Shown here piece by piece: positions 10,359 to 19,595 of a stretch of DNA of 64,000 nucleotides. The stretch lies in the NCBI RefSeq assembly GCF_907164955.1, contig NZ_OU015521.1, positions 620,001-684,000 on the forward strand, given 5' to 3'. Numbering within the stretch: position 1 is the stretch's first letter; every line of letters starts with the position of its first letter. The notes under the pieces are model-generated. The model was given only the letters and a program-made list of their open reading frames with translations, made no database searches and was not told the origin of the DNA. The translations under genes and the position numbers were made by a program. Origin of the DNA: Coxiella endosymbiont of Dermacentor marginatus. GTDB lineage: Bacteria; Pseudomonadota; Gammaproteobacteria; Coxiellales; Coxiellaceae.

Positions 10359-12508
10359 GTTCCATGTAGGATGGAGAAGATGAATTTTTCAGAATGACAA
10401 TACGCTTTTTTTATCAAGGATAAAGGATTTTGAATAAAGAATAAATAATTGTTTAATTTATTAATAGATTCTTGTTGTTCTTCGTCTAAATTTTTTTTTA
10501 AAAAATCAATCTCTTTTGTAGCGTCGTTTCAAGTGAATCAGATTTTTCATTGATAATCAAATTATGTAAGAGATTCTAAATAATGCTTAATTGTGATCTT
10601 AAATTTAGAACTTTTTAAGATAAATAAATTTTTATTGATAATCACAGGATTATGAAAAGATGAGGTTATCTACTTAGTCGCTGTTTAATCACTGTTTATT
10701 TTTGTTTGCTAGCTGGAAAGAATCGATTGGATGACAAATGTGATGAAGGTAGTGTCCAAAGGCAAATAATAGCACAATTGATTGAATTTCACCGAGCTTT
10801 TGGATGATATAAGTGATTTCTAGAATCGTTTTTCCTTTGGATATTCTTTGGTAGTTGATAATTCTTATCGATCGAAATGACAACTTATAGCTTTCATTTT
10901 ATAATGTTTTTTTAAGCTTTATTTAATTACTAAAGATGAAGATAAGAAAATATTGAACAAAGCACTCTTAAAAAAACTCTTAAAAAAATTATTCTTGATA
11001 GTTATAAAATTTGCTTTTAATTACCGCTGGTAATTGATCTTGAGCTAACCGATAATTTCCTATTTTCTCATTAAAATATCTGACAACATATTACAAAATT
11101 CCCTCTCGTATTATTAATTTTTTGAATAAATGACTATATATGGCGTTATGAGCCTTTCTTTTTAACAGTTGATCCATTTTACGGATGAATTTCCTAATTT
11201 TTAATAGGGAGTTTAGCTAATCTAAAAATATTCAGTTTTTTGAAATATCTGTTTTTAGTAAGTAATATAAAGTAGCAGTTGAAAAAGATCCAATCATCCG
11301 AACTGATTTTAAATTAATGGGTATTAGGTATTTTCCCATGTTTTCTTTAGTTACTTATGCTGCTAATGGCAAGATAGACTTTAACAAAAACTTTGCTGTC
11401 TAGACAGTGTAGTAGTAGGGTGATTGCCATCAGTTTTCTTTAAAACTTAAAAAATTTTCCCAATGAGCTTTTAATAAACAAGAAATGCCTTTGAAAATAG
11501 ATAAATATTGAAGACTGTAATTTAAAAAGTAATATCATTTTCTAAATTAATATGTACTATAACACTAAAAATACAGAGGAGATACCATCTATTACACTGA
11601 TAATCAAGATGATTTAATGTGCAATCTTATTAATATGTCTTTTGAAAATATATTGTTTTCATGTAAACAAGCTTATAATTGGTGAATGGATGGCAAGAAC
11701 ATCAATTACACTAAAATACGAATACTACAAATTATACTTATAAAAACAATCAAAAAAACAATAGAGTAGATGTGTTGCCAGTTGTTAAATAACAGGTTAG
11801 AACTAATTTTTCGCTTTTTAAATGGAAATCAGCATAATTATGTAACATTATAAATGAAATGTTACAAAATCAAAGGCGATTCTCAGAGTAACGAAATAAG
11901 GATGATGGAAATAATAATTTCCCTAATGATTTTAAGCACGGATGGACGTAACCAGTATCTAATTTAAAAAAAGGGAAGGTTCCTTATCTGAAGTTTGTTC
12001 CCAGATAACGCCCGATCGTGATTACAGGCTTTTCGATAAGAGGGCCGTTAAAATAAATTCCACTGACGATAAGGCCTGAGAGAATAGTGTATAATGCACC
12101 TCGGTCTGAATTTACATAAAAGCAAGTGAGGTATTTTGATAGTACCTATACAAAGTGGAACAGAACGTCGAGAGGTAAAAGATTTTTTTTGCCAAGATCA
12201 CAGCAACAGTTCTGGTTTGTTCGTTGCGAAATAAAACAAGCGTGGTATTATATTGCCAATCTTTAAAGCAAAGGAAAGAGTAACGGGATTAATTAAACGA
12301 AGACTATAATTTAAGAGTCATGAGCTCACTGCTTCCCAATTTATGCTGGGAGACTAGGGAGATTCTTTATGGTATAAAGAAGGATAGAGAATAAGATGTT
12401 GGAAATAGTCGACTAGTTAATTATATTATAACAGTAATGAAACACTATGTTTGACTTCCTGATAAAAGCGGCTCAGTACAGCGCAAATCGCCTAGACCTC
12501 TGTTTTCA
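10359..12508. other. 2.1-kb gene-free gap upstream of the SUF region
   Basis: No intact gene. A perfect tandem duplication of a 12-bp unit (ACTCTTAAAAAA) lies at 10964-10987. A stretch richer in GC than its surroundings at about 11995-12110 ends in TATAAT (12099-12104), perhaps a fossil promoter. A short open frame of 64 codons on the minus strand (10689-10883) has no recognisable family. No RNA gene could be identified. Confidence 0.5.
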
Positions 12509-12712
12509 ATGGTTATTAATTATGAGGTCTTGAAATTTTTGAATGACATTAAGTTAGTCAACTCTAGGTTCGGTACTGGTAGTAGCAACTATCGACTGAT
12601 GCCGCACTGGAAAACAAGCATAACCGACATTTTCACTCCCATTGACGATAGGCTTGCGATGACGGAATGTAAATTGATGCGAACAGACATCGTTTTTTGT
12701 AGAATTGTGTGA
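12509..12712 (+). pseudogene. Probable relic of an IscR/Rrf2-type Fe-S regulator
   Basis: A 67-codon open piece that lines up by eye with the middle of IscR. YEVLKFLNDIKLVNSR corresponds to the end of the winged helix (YLEQLFSRLRKNGLVSSVR), SNYRLMPHWKTSITDIF to the wing and linker (GGYLLGKDASSIAVGEV), and IDDRLAMTECK to VDESVDATRCQ, including the first cluster-binding Cys. The DNA-reading N-terminus and the other cluster cysteines are missing. Its place directly upstream of sufB is where an Rrf2-family regulator commonly sits. Identity per residue is low, so this is inference from pattern plus context. Confidence 0.45.
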
Positions 12713-12713
12713 G

Positions 12714-12746
12714 AAGTGTCAATCCATCATCAATGGATTGACACTT
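12714..12746. repeat. Perfect hairpin, 14-bp stem, upstream of sufB
   Basis: AAGTGTCAATCCAT, 5-base loop, then its exact reverse complement. It starts right after the stop of the iscR relic. No T-run follows on either side, so it is not a textbook intrinsic terminator. It could be an mRNA hairpin in the suf leader or a palindromic protein-binding site. Confidence 0.7.
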
Positions 12747-12909
12747 GAAATGTTAAATAGCTCCTGAATCTCGTAGATATGAAAATCCTTAATGAGTTGC
12801 AAGGTGAATACTACTACTACTAATGCGATATGCGATCTTTCGATACAGTGGTTTTCAGTAGATTCTTAATCAGAAACCTCCTGTAGTGCTATTAAAATTT
12901 GGAAAAATA

Positions 12910-14352
12910 GTGACTAATGAAAGTTATTTACAGAAAGTTGTTAATAAAACCTACGAACATGGGTTTATTACGGACATTGAAATGGATGTTGTTGCGCCAG
13001 GATTAAATGAAGATGTTATTAGGCTTATTTCAGAGAAGAAAAATGAACCTAGTTTCATGCTAGAGTGGCGACTCCAAGCCTATCGTCATTGGATAACTAT
13101 GGAATTCCCGAAATGGGCCCCCTTTCATATCGAACCTATTGATTATCAAGCTATTAGTTATTACGCGGCACCAAAATCGAAGAACAAACCTAAAAGTTTA
13201 AAAGAAGTTGATCCTAAATTACTCGAGACTTACAGTAAATTGGGTATCCCTTTATATGAGCAGCATCGATTAGCAGGTGTCGCTGTGGATGCTATTTTTG
13301 ATAGTATCTCAGTAGCAACAACATTTAAAAAAAAACTAGCTGCTTCAGGAGTTATCTTTTGTTCTTTTTCAGAGGCAGTAAAAAAGTACCCCAATTTAGT
13401 TAAAAAATATTTAGGTAGCGTTGTTCCTTACCGTGATAATTTTTTCGCAACATTAAACTCTGCTGTTTTTAGTGACGGTTCTTTTGTATATGTGCCAAAA
13501 GGGGTTCGTTGCCCTATGGAATTATCTACTTATTTTCGAATTAATGCGGCTAATACTGGACAATTTGAGCGAACATTAATTATCGTTGACGAAGGAAGCT
13601 ATGTGAGTTACTTAGAGGGTTGTACAGCTCCACAGAGAGACGAAAACCAATTACATGCTGCTGTGGTCGAATTAGTAGCTCTAGCTAATGCTGAAATAAG
13701 GTATTCTACCGTGCAAAACTGGTATCCTGGAGATGAAAATGGACAGGGTGGAGTTTATAATTTTGTGACAAAACGAGGTATGTGTCACGGAAATAATTCT
13801 AAAATCTCTTGGACCCAAATTGAAACGGGATCTGCAATTACCTGGAAGTACCCAAGTGTTATTTTAAGAGGTGATAATTCCGTTGGTGAATTTTATTCCG
13901 TAGCCTTAACGAATAATTTTCAACAGGCTGATACTGGTACAAAAATGGTACATCTAGGTAACAATACTAAAAGCACGATTATTTCTAAAGGAATTTCTGC
14001 TGGACATGGGCAAAATAGTTACCGCGGTTTAGTGCGTGTTGGATCAACTGCTAACAATGCCCGTAATTATAGCCAATGCGATTCTTTATTATTGGGAAGT
14101 AATTGCGGTGCTCACACCTTCCCTTATATTGAAGTAAAAAATCCCACGGCGCATATTGAACATGAAGCTACAGCCTCAAAAATTGGGGATGATCAGTTGT
14201 TTTATTGTCGTCAACGTGGTATTGCCGAAGAAGATGCTGTATCGATGATTGTGAATGGATTTTGTAAACAAGTTTTTCAAAAATTACCAATGGAATTTGC
14301 TGTTGAAGCACAAAAACTGATGGAAGTTAGTTTAGAGGGATCTGTTGGATAA
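12910..14352 (+). CDS. sufB: Fe-S cluster scaffold subunit SufB
   Basis: Core of the SufBC2D scaffold on which Fe-S clusters are built. The N-terminal part ([29 protein letters not shown]) and the C-terminal beta-helix ([34 protein letters not shown], then [11 protein letters not shown] and [19 protein letters not shown]) are typical of SufB. Length ~480 is normal. The start is uncertain: GTG at 12910 with GGA 8 bases upstream is preferred; GTG at 12886 would add eight residues. First gene of a compact operon. The regulator that should control it appears dead, so expression may be constitutive. Confidence 0.95.
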   Translation: MTNESYLQKVVNKTYEHGFITDIEMDVVAPGLNEDVIRLISEKKNEPSFMLEWRLQAYRHWITMEFPKWAPFHIEPIDYQAISYYAAPKSKNKPKSLKEVDPKLLETYSKLGIPLYEQHRLAGVAVDAIFDSISVATTFKKKLAASGVIFCSFSEAVKKYPNLVKKYLGSVVPYRDNFFATLNSAVFSDGSFVYVPKGVRCPMELSTYFRINAANTGQFERTLIIVDEGSYVSYLEGCTAPQRDENQLHAAVVELVALANAEIRYSTVQNWYPGDENGQGGVYNFVTKRGMCHGNNSKISWTQIETGSAITWKYPSVILRGDNSVGEFYSVALTNNFQQADTGTKMVHLGNNTKSTIISKGISAGHGQNSYRGLVRVGSTANNARNYSQCDSLLLGSNCGAHTFPYIEVKNPTAHIEHEATASKIGDDQLFYCRQRGIAEEDAVSMIVNGFCKQVFQKLPMEFAVEAQKLMEVSLEGSVG

Positions 14353-14382
14353 CAGCGCTGATTAATGATCAAAAAAATATCT

Positions 14383-15117
14383 ATGCTAATAATAAAAAAC
14401 TTACACACAAACATAAATAATAATGAAATTCTCCGTGGAGTGAATCTAACCATTAATGCTGGCGAAGTGCATGCCATTATGGGTCCTAATGGTTCTGGTA
14501 AAAGTACGTTGGCATCTGTATTAGCTGGCCGAAATAATTATTCCGTTACAGCTGGTGAAGTGACATACTTTAATCAGAATTTACTAGAACTATTACCTGA
14601 GGATCGTGCTAAGGCAGGTTTATTTTTGGCGTTCCAATATCCTGTAGAAATTCCCGGTGTAAATAACTTTTATTTTTTAAAAACAGCTGTTAATGGCATT
14701 CGAAAAAAACGTGGCGAACCAGAATTAGATGCATTGGACATAATGGCTTTAGTTAAAGAAAAATTAGCCTTGACTGATATGGATGATAAGTTTTTGAAAA
14801 GATCAATTAATGAAGGATTTTCAGGAGGTGAAAAAAAACGTAATGAAATTTTGCAAATGTTAATGCTTGAACCCTCACTTGCCATTTTAGATGAAACTGA
14901 TTCAGGTCTAGACATAGATGCTCTAAAAATGGTTGCTAGAGGAGTTAATAGTTTACGTAGCTCTAAACGAGCTATTTTATTGATTACCCATTATCAGCGT
15001 CTTTTGGATTACATTAGCCCAGATTTTGTTCATGTCTTAGTTGACGGACGCATTATTGTATCGGGTGGCCCATCGTTAGCTTGTGAGCTTGAAAAGAAAG
15101 GATATAGTTGGCTATGA
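14383..15117 (+). CDS. sufC: Fe-S assembly ATPase SufC
   Basis: ABC-type ATPase that drives conformational change of SufB-SufD during cluster assembly. It has Walker A GPNGSGKST, the Q-loop FQYPVEIPG, the signature FSGGEKKRNEILQ, Walker B with LAILDETDSGLD, and a switch His in THYQRLLDY. The ATG at 14383 (MLIIKNLH) matches family starts; ATG at 14365 is six codons upstream and neither has a strong Shine-Dalgarno. It follows sufB by ~30 bases, and its stop overlaps the sufD start as ATGA. Confidence 0.96.
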   Translation: MLIIKNLHTNINNNEILRGVNLTINAGEVHAIMGPNGSGKSTLASVLAGRNNYSVTAGEVTYFNQNLLELLPEDRAKAGLFLAFQYPVEIPGVNNFYFLKTAVNGIRKKRGEPELDALDIMALVKEKLALTDMDDKFLKRSINEGFSGGEKKRNEILQMLMLEPSLAILDETDSGLDIDALKMVARGVNSLRSSKRAILLITHYQRLLDYISPDFVHVLVDGRIIVSGGPSLACELEKKGYSWL

Positions 15118-16409
15118 AAGTGCTTAGTAAAGGCTGGTCTGAATTTTTTTCAAAGAGATTGAAAAATCGAAACAGTACTTCTTTAAAAACGTGGCAGCGT
15201 GAGCGATTAAAGATGTTTTTGTTGACAGGATTTCCTAGTTATAAATTAGAAAATTGGAGATATACGGATATTACTCCAATTGCATCTCGCACTTTTTCGT
15301 TTGAAGAAATAACTGATTGCGATATAGCCAGTTTTGTTATGGAGGATACCCATCGTATAGTTTTTATAAACGGGCATTTTTCACAAACTTTATCGAACTT
15401 AATACACCTGCCGCCGGAGGTTCAATTAACGTCACTAATGGCAACAGAACTAAAAGAAAATGAACAGGAGATTATGAATAATATTACGAGCTATCAAACT
15501 CCTTTTTCATTGCTGAATGATGGTCTTTTCCAAGACGGTATTTTCCTTCGTGTCTCGAAAAATTGTCAGCTTAAAAAACCTATTCATCTCCTTTACTTGA
15601 TGAAATCAAATTTTCCGTTCAAAATGACCCAAACGCGTCATTTAATTTTCCTTGAAGAGAATTCTAACATTACTCTTTTAGAAGAGTATCAAGGAATCTG
15701 TCCTACAACTTATTTCAACAACATTGTAACTCAAATAAATGTTGGAGCTTCTGCTAATTTAGTGTTTTATAAATTGCAGGAAGAAAATGACTCTTCTTTT
15801 CATATTGCAAATACTCAAATTAGTCAAGCACGAGGCAGCAAAGTGACTTCCTGTTGTTTTTCGTTAGGAGGAGCTATTGGGCGTGAAGATTTGAATTATG
15901 CGTTAGAAGGTCATGAAGCTTCATGTCAATTGCTAGGATTTTATCATCTGAAAGGTGGGCAGCACATTGATAATCACACTCGTGTTGATCATAACGTTTC
16001 TAGATGTACAAGCCAACAAATTTATAAGGGAATTATTAGTGATAAATCTAGGGCTGTATTTAATGGGAAAATTCTCGTGCATCCAAAGGCTGAGAAAACA
16101 GTTGCACATCAGATCAATAAAAATTTAATGTTTTCAGATAAAGCTGAAGTTAACACTAAACCGGAGCTTGAAATTTATAACAACGATGTAAAGTGCACTC
16201 ACGGCGCTACAGTAGGTCAGTTAGATGATGAAGTTCTATTTTATCTACGTAGTCGCGGCATTGGTAGATCTAAGGCTGAATATTTACTTGCCTATGCATT
16301 TGCTAGTGAAATTGTAAAAAAATTACCTCATAAGGTTATTGCTAATCGGATGTATCAACGAATTAAAAAACGCCTAGCGCTGTTGAATTACCTAGAGAAC
16401 TTATTATGA
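15114..16409 (+). CDS. sufD: Fe-S cluster assembly subunit SufD
   Basis: Third component of the SufBC2D scaffold, important for iron entry. It has an all-helical N-terminus (ENWRYTDITPI) and the SufBD beta-helix core with DNHTRVDHNVSRCTSQQIYKG, then CTHGATVGQLDDEVLFYLRSRGI, which contains the conserved His of the SufB-SufD interface. About 431 residues, normal. It begins within the ATGA overlap with sufC and ends in the same kind of overlap with sufS, so translation is coupled through three genes. No lesion seen. Confidence 0.95.
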   Translation: MKVLSKGWSEFFSKRLKNRNSTSLKTWQRERLKMFLLTGFPSYKLENWRYTDITPIASRTFSFEEITDCDIASFVMEDTHRIVFINGHFSQTLSNLIHLPPEVQLTSLMATELKENEQEIMNNITSYQTPFSLLNDGLFQDGIFLRVSKNCQLKKPIHLLYLMKSNFPFKMTQTRHLIFLEENSNITLLEEYQGICPTTYFNNIVTQINVGASANLVFYKLQEENDSSFHIANTQISQARGSKVTSCCFSLGGAIGREDLNYALEGHEASCQLLGFYHLKGGQHIDNHTRVDHNVSRCTSQQIYKGIISDKSRAVFNGKILVHPKAEKTVAHQINKNLMFSDKAEVNTKPELEIYNNDVKCTHGATVGQLDDEVLFYLRSRGIGRSKAEYLLAYAFASEIVKKLPHKVIANRMYQRIKKRLALLNYLENLL

Positions 16410-17644
16410 CTAATTCACTCAGTTCTTTGCGTGATGATTTTCCTCTCTTAAAAGAGAGGGTTTGGGGAGAATCATTAGTGTATTTGGATTCCGGGACGAC
16501 AGCACAAAAACCGCAAGCGGTGATTGATGCTGTAAGTCGTTATTATTGCCATGACAATGCTAATGTACATCGAGGGATTTATACTATCAGTGAGCGTGCA
16601 ACAACCGCTTATGAAAATACTCGCAAAAAAGTTAAAGCATTTATCAACGCTGCTCACTTACACGAAATTATTTTTACGCGGGGGGCTACAGAGTCAATTA
16701 ATTTAGTTGCTGCGAGTTTTGGAACACTGCAAGTTCAGTTGGGTAACGAAGTTTTAATTTCAGCAATGGAGCATCATTCCAATATTGTGCCATGGCAACT
16801 ATTATGTGAGCGAGTTGGGGCAAAGTTAAAAATAATTCCGGTGCATGATGATGGGACTTTAAATTTAGATGAATATCAAAGTCTTTTAACTACACATACT
16901 AAAATTGTAGGATTAATTCATGTTTCTAATGTATTGGGCACAGTTAACGCGGTTAAAAAAATGATTCATTTGGCGCATCAAAAAAATATTCCAGTTTTAT
17001 TAGACGGCGCGCAAGCGATTCCTCATATGGCAATAGATGTTCAAGAGTTAGATTGCGATTTTTATGTTTTTTCCGGACACAAATTGTATGGCCCTACTGG
17101 GATCGGTGTCCTTTACGGAAAGACTACATGGTTAGAAAAAATGCCCCCATATCAAGGGGGTGGGAATATGATTCGCCAAGTCACTTTTGAAAAAACAGAA
17201 TATAATTCGTTACCTCATAAATTTGAAGCAGGTACGCCTAATATAGCAGGCGTTGTTGGTCTTGGAGCAGCCATTGATTATCTCATGGCAATTGGTTTTG
17301 AAAAAATTAATATTCATGAAAAAGCCTTATTAAATTATGCGACGGAAAAATTACAGAAGATTTCTGGGTTAAAAATTATAGGTAACTCTCCGCATAAAAT
17401 TGGTGTAATTTCTTTTATTATGAAGCAGGCTCATCCTCATGATATTGCTACTATTTTAGATAGCAAAGGTATTGCTATTCGAGCAGGTCATCATTGTGCG
17501 ATGCCTTTAATGAAACGATTTAATTTACCTGCAACAGCGCGAATTACGTTGGGTGTTTATAATACGTTCAACGATATCGATAGATTGATTGATGGTTTAA
17601 TTCAAGTGAATCAAATATTTAATGAACGCTTTTTAGCAGATTAA
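16406..17644 (+). CDS. sufS: Cysteine desulfurase SufS
   Basis: PLP enzyme that takes sulfur from cysteine to give alanine and an enzyme persulfide, the sulfur source for SUF. The PLP lysine is K226 in SGHKLYGPTG, and the persulfide Cys is C364 in RAGHHCAMPLM. Both fall at the numbers known for E. coli SufS. The class signature RGATESINLVA and the PLP-binding EHHSN are present. Length 412. It starts at the ATGA overlap with sufD and is followed three bases after its stop by sufU, its likely sulfur acceptor. Confidence 0.97.
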   Translation: MTNSLSSLRDDFPLLKERVWGESLVYLDSGTTAQKPQAVIDAVSRYYCHDNANVHRGIYTISERATTAYENTRKKVKAFINAAHLHEIIFTRGATESINLVAASFGTLQVQLGNEVLISAMEHHSNIVPWQLLCERVGAKLKIIPVHDDGTLNLDEYQSLLTTHTKIVGLIHVSNVLGTVNAVKKMIHLAHQKNIPVLLDGAQAIPHMAIDVQELDCDFYVFSGHKLYGPTGIGVLYGKTTWLEKMPPYQGGGNMIRQVTFEKTEYNSLPHKFEAGTPNIAGVVGLGAAIDYLMAIGFEKINIHEKALLNYATEKLQKISGLKIIGNSPHKIGVISFIMKQAHPHDIATILDSKGIAIRAGHHCAMPLMKRFNLPATARITLGVYNTFNDIDRLIDGLIQVNQIFNERFLAD

Positions 17645-17647
17645 GAA

Positions 17648-18091
17648 ATGAATGATTTACGTGATTTATATCAAGAAATAATTATTGATCATGGTCGGAA
17701 ACCTCGACATTTTGGTCAATTAGCGAATCCAACGCATGTACATGATGGCTATAATCCATTGTGCGGGGACCGATTAACTATATATTTTCGAGAAGAAGAA
17801 GGTGTAGTAAAAGAAGCAACTTTTGAAGGCAGTGGTTGTGCTATATCTATTGCTTCAGCTTCACTAATGATGGAAACCTTAAAAGGCAAAACCATTAAGC
17901 AAAGTGAAGCTTTATTTTCTCAATTTCATGACTTAATGACAGGAAAAAGTTCTAATGTAGAAGAATTGGGGAAATTGGCTGTCTTGTCAGGTGTGGCTGA
18001 GTTTCCTATGCGAGTGAAATGCGCTACTTTATGTTGGCATACTATGCTTTCAGCTCTGCGTGTTCAGACTAATTTAGACTCCTATCCATGA
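17648..18091 (+). CDS. sufU: SufU-type sulfur acceptor/scaffold protein
   Basis: IscU-fold protein that accepts sulfur from SufS. Ligands are seen at C39 and D41 (NPLCGD), C64 (GSGCAIS) and C125 (KCATLCW). The segment between C64 and C125 carries the ~20-residue insertion (around SNVEELGKLAVLSG) that separates SufU from IscU. SufU in Gram-positives binds zinc and takes sulfur by ligand exchange; that this one does the same is inference. There is no sufE here, so it presumably replaces it. ATG at 17648, 3 bases after sufS. Length 147. Confidence 0.93.
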   Translation: MNDLRDLYQEIIIDHGRKPRHFGQLANPTHVHDGYNPLCGDRLTIYFREEEGVVKEATFEGSGCAISIASASLMMETLKGKTIKQSEALFSQFHDLMTGKSSNVEELGKLAVLSGVAEFPMRVKCATLCWHTMLSALRVQTNLDSYP

Positions 18092-18100
18092 GGATTGATA

Positions 18101-18472
18101 ATGCATGAGGTAAAAATTATCGAGCTGACAGATACAGCTTATAAACATCTTCAGTCGTTAACAAAAAAACGTGGTAAAAAATCGCAATTTCGGTTGTCGG
18201 TAAAAAAAACAGGTTGTTCTGGCTACATGTATCAACCTGAGGTTGTAGAAATACCAAAAGAGGGTGACATTCTTCTTAAAACAACGTTAGGATTGATTAT
18301 CCTAATTGATTCTCAATGTGTGCCTCTTATTAAAGGCACTCTAGTAGATTATATAAAAAAAGATTTTGGACAATATCAGTTGCATTTTAATAATCCAAAT
18401 GCAATTAGTTCTTGTGGATGCGGAGAAAGTTTTTATTTAAGAGAAGATAAAGACACTGATGGTAATAAATAG
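18101..18472 (+). CDS. sufA: A-type Fe-S carrier (SufA/IscA/ErpA family)
   Basis: Carries Fe-S clusters from the scaffold to target proteins. The three family cysteines are present: C39 (KTGCSGY) and C105/C107 (SSCGCGESF). Length is 123 residues from the ATG at 18101, which follows an AGGA eight bases upstream. An in-frame TTG at 18095 is less likely. Assignment to SufA rather than ErpA/IscA rests on operon position. Its end overlaps sufT by 14 bases. Confidence 0.9.
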   Translation: MHEVKIIELTDTAYKHLQSLTKKRGKKSQFRLSVKKTGCSGYMYQPEVVEIPKEGDILLKTTLGLIILIDSQCVPLIKGTLVDYIKKDFGQYQLHFNNPNAISSCGCGESFYLREDKDTDGNK

Positions 18473-19016
18473 TAAAAATGAAAAAGAGATTGTTGTATTA
18501 AATCGTGATACGACAGCGATGCTGATACCATTTGGGACGCCTATTAGAGTTCCTCAAGGAACCGAGGTAACTATTGTGCAAAGTTTAGGCGACACGTTTA
18601 CGGTAAACGTTTTTGGAAATCTGGCTAGAATTGAAGCGAGGGATGCTGATTCTTTAGGAAAATCAGCTAAAAATCCTCTGGAATATTTATCATCTGATGC
18701 TACTGTGAAAGATAAAGTATGGGCTCAACTTAGTACTGTATTTGATCCGGAAATTCCTATCAATATTGTAGAATTAGGGTTGATATACACTTGTGATATT
18801 GAAAGATTAGCAAATGATATTTTTTGTGTGGTCATTGAAATGACTTTAACAGCGCCTGGTTGTGGAATGGGGTTGATATTGGTAGAAGATGTTAAACGTA
18901 AAATTTTAGCCATTCCCGAGGTAAATGATGCAAAAGTGGAAATTGTCTTTGACCCACCTTGGGACAGAGAAATGATGTCTGATGTTGCTAAATTACAATT
19001 AGGGATCTTTTATTAG
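18459..19016 (+). CDS. sufT: SufT-type Fe-S maturation factor (MIP18/DUF59)
   Basis: SufT proteins help mature Fe-S enzymes. The N-terminal ~75 residues form a SufT-specific extension (MLIPFGTPIRVPQGTEVTI). The MIP18 domain follows from about residue 85 with VFDPEIPINIVELGLIYTCD, the conserved Cys in TAPGCGMG, and FDPPWDREMMS near the end. Length 185. ATG at 18459 lies within the end of sufA, so it is co-translated. Last gene of the SUF operon. It is followed after ~115 bases by a very stable hairpin (19132-19176). Confidence 0.93.
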   Translation: MVINSKNEKEIVVLNRDTTAMLIPFGTPIRVPQGTEVTIVQSLGDTFTVNVFGNLARIEARDADSLGKSAKNPLEYLSSDATVKDKVWAQLSTVFDPEIPINIVELGLIYTCDIERLANDIFCVVIEMTLTAPGCGMGLILVEDVKRKILAIPEVNDAKVEIVFDPPWDREMMSDVAKLQLGIFY

Positions 19017-19131
19017 TAATTAGCTAGATTGATAATAATAAAAAGTAAATTCTAGCTTCGAGCGAGCAGCTTTTAATTTTTGGAGATTAGAAAAATATAA
19101 ATTTAAATTTTTAATCTGGAAATTAGTTGCA

Positions 19132-19176
19132 GTCAATAGGATCACTGAGATTATTAATCTCAGTGATCCTATTGAC
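19132..19176. repeat. Very long perfect hairpin, 21-bp stem with 3-base loop
   Basis: GTCAATAGGATCACTGAGATT, then ATT as loop, then the exact reverse complement. It lies between sufT and the rlmE relic, about 115 bases after the sufT stop. There is no T-run after it. It could terminate or protect the suf mRNA 3' end. It shares GTCAAT with the hairpin upstream of sufB. Confidence 0.8.
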
Positions 19177-19209
19177 GCATAATTCTTGCTATGAATCTTT
19201 ATATAGTTG

Positions 19210-19560
19210 TGCATCCGATTTCAAATTTCAAACGGTGGTTCTATTCAGAAAGATTTTAGCAAAGTAGAAATTTTTACAGGACAAATAGACCTTGTTATTT
19301 CCAATATGGTCCCAATATTTCAGGTATGAAGAGTTTTGATCAACTGAAGTCATGCATTTGGTTAAATTGTAGTGGAATTGTATTTAAAGATTTTTTATAA
19401 CAGAGGAAATTCTTGACTAAAGTTTTCCGAGTCTACAGTTTGGTATTTGTCGACGGGTTGCGTCCATATTTTAAGCATGTCAGACTCTATTAAACCGATT
19501 GCCTCACGAGCTAGATCGAGTGAGTTATGTTGTACCCCCGCCAACTACGCTTCTGGGCTG
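19210..19560 (+). pseudogene. rlmE: Remnant of 23S rRNA 2'-O-methyltransferase RlmE (FtsJ)
   Basis: RlmE methylates U2552 of 23S rRNA and is normally encoded just upstream of ftsH. The C-terminal half can be read across frame changes: SIQKDFSKVEIFTGQIDLVI and SNMV, then in another frame PNISGMKSFDQLK (family APNMSG). Further on comes TKVFRVYSLVFVDGLRPYF with KHVRLY (family KVFQGxGF...), and after one extra base at about 19491, KPIASRARSSEL, the family C-terminal motif KPxSSRARSxEVY. The N-terminal half is gone and its place is taken by the 21-bp hairpin. At least two frameshifts make it non-functional. Confidence 0.85.
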
Positions 19561-19595
19561 TAATCAGCAGGTATGAGTAAAAATGAGGTAACACC

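Noticed and set aside
10689-10883. 64-codon minus-strand frame as a small gene
   Set aside because: No Shine-Dalgarno, no recognisable family, composition like the surrounding non-coding DNA, and such lengths occur by chance in AT-rich gaps.
11995-12110. GC-richer stretch as a structured RNA (4.5S, tmRNA or 6S)
   Set aside because: No signature tetraloops, CCA-acceptor or SRP motif could be found; only a TATAAT stands out.
12404-12430. ATAGTCGACTAGTTAATTATATT as an IscR type 1 binding site
   Set aside because: Only the left half matches the consensus and it lies where the N-terminal part of the presumed iscR gene would have been, so placement does not fit.
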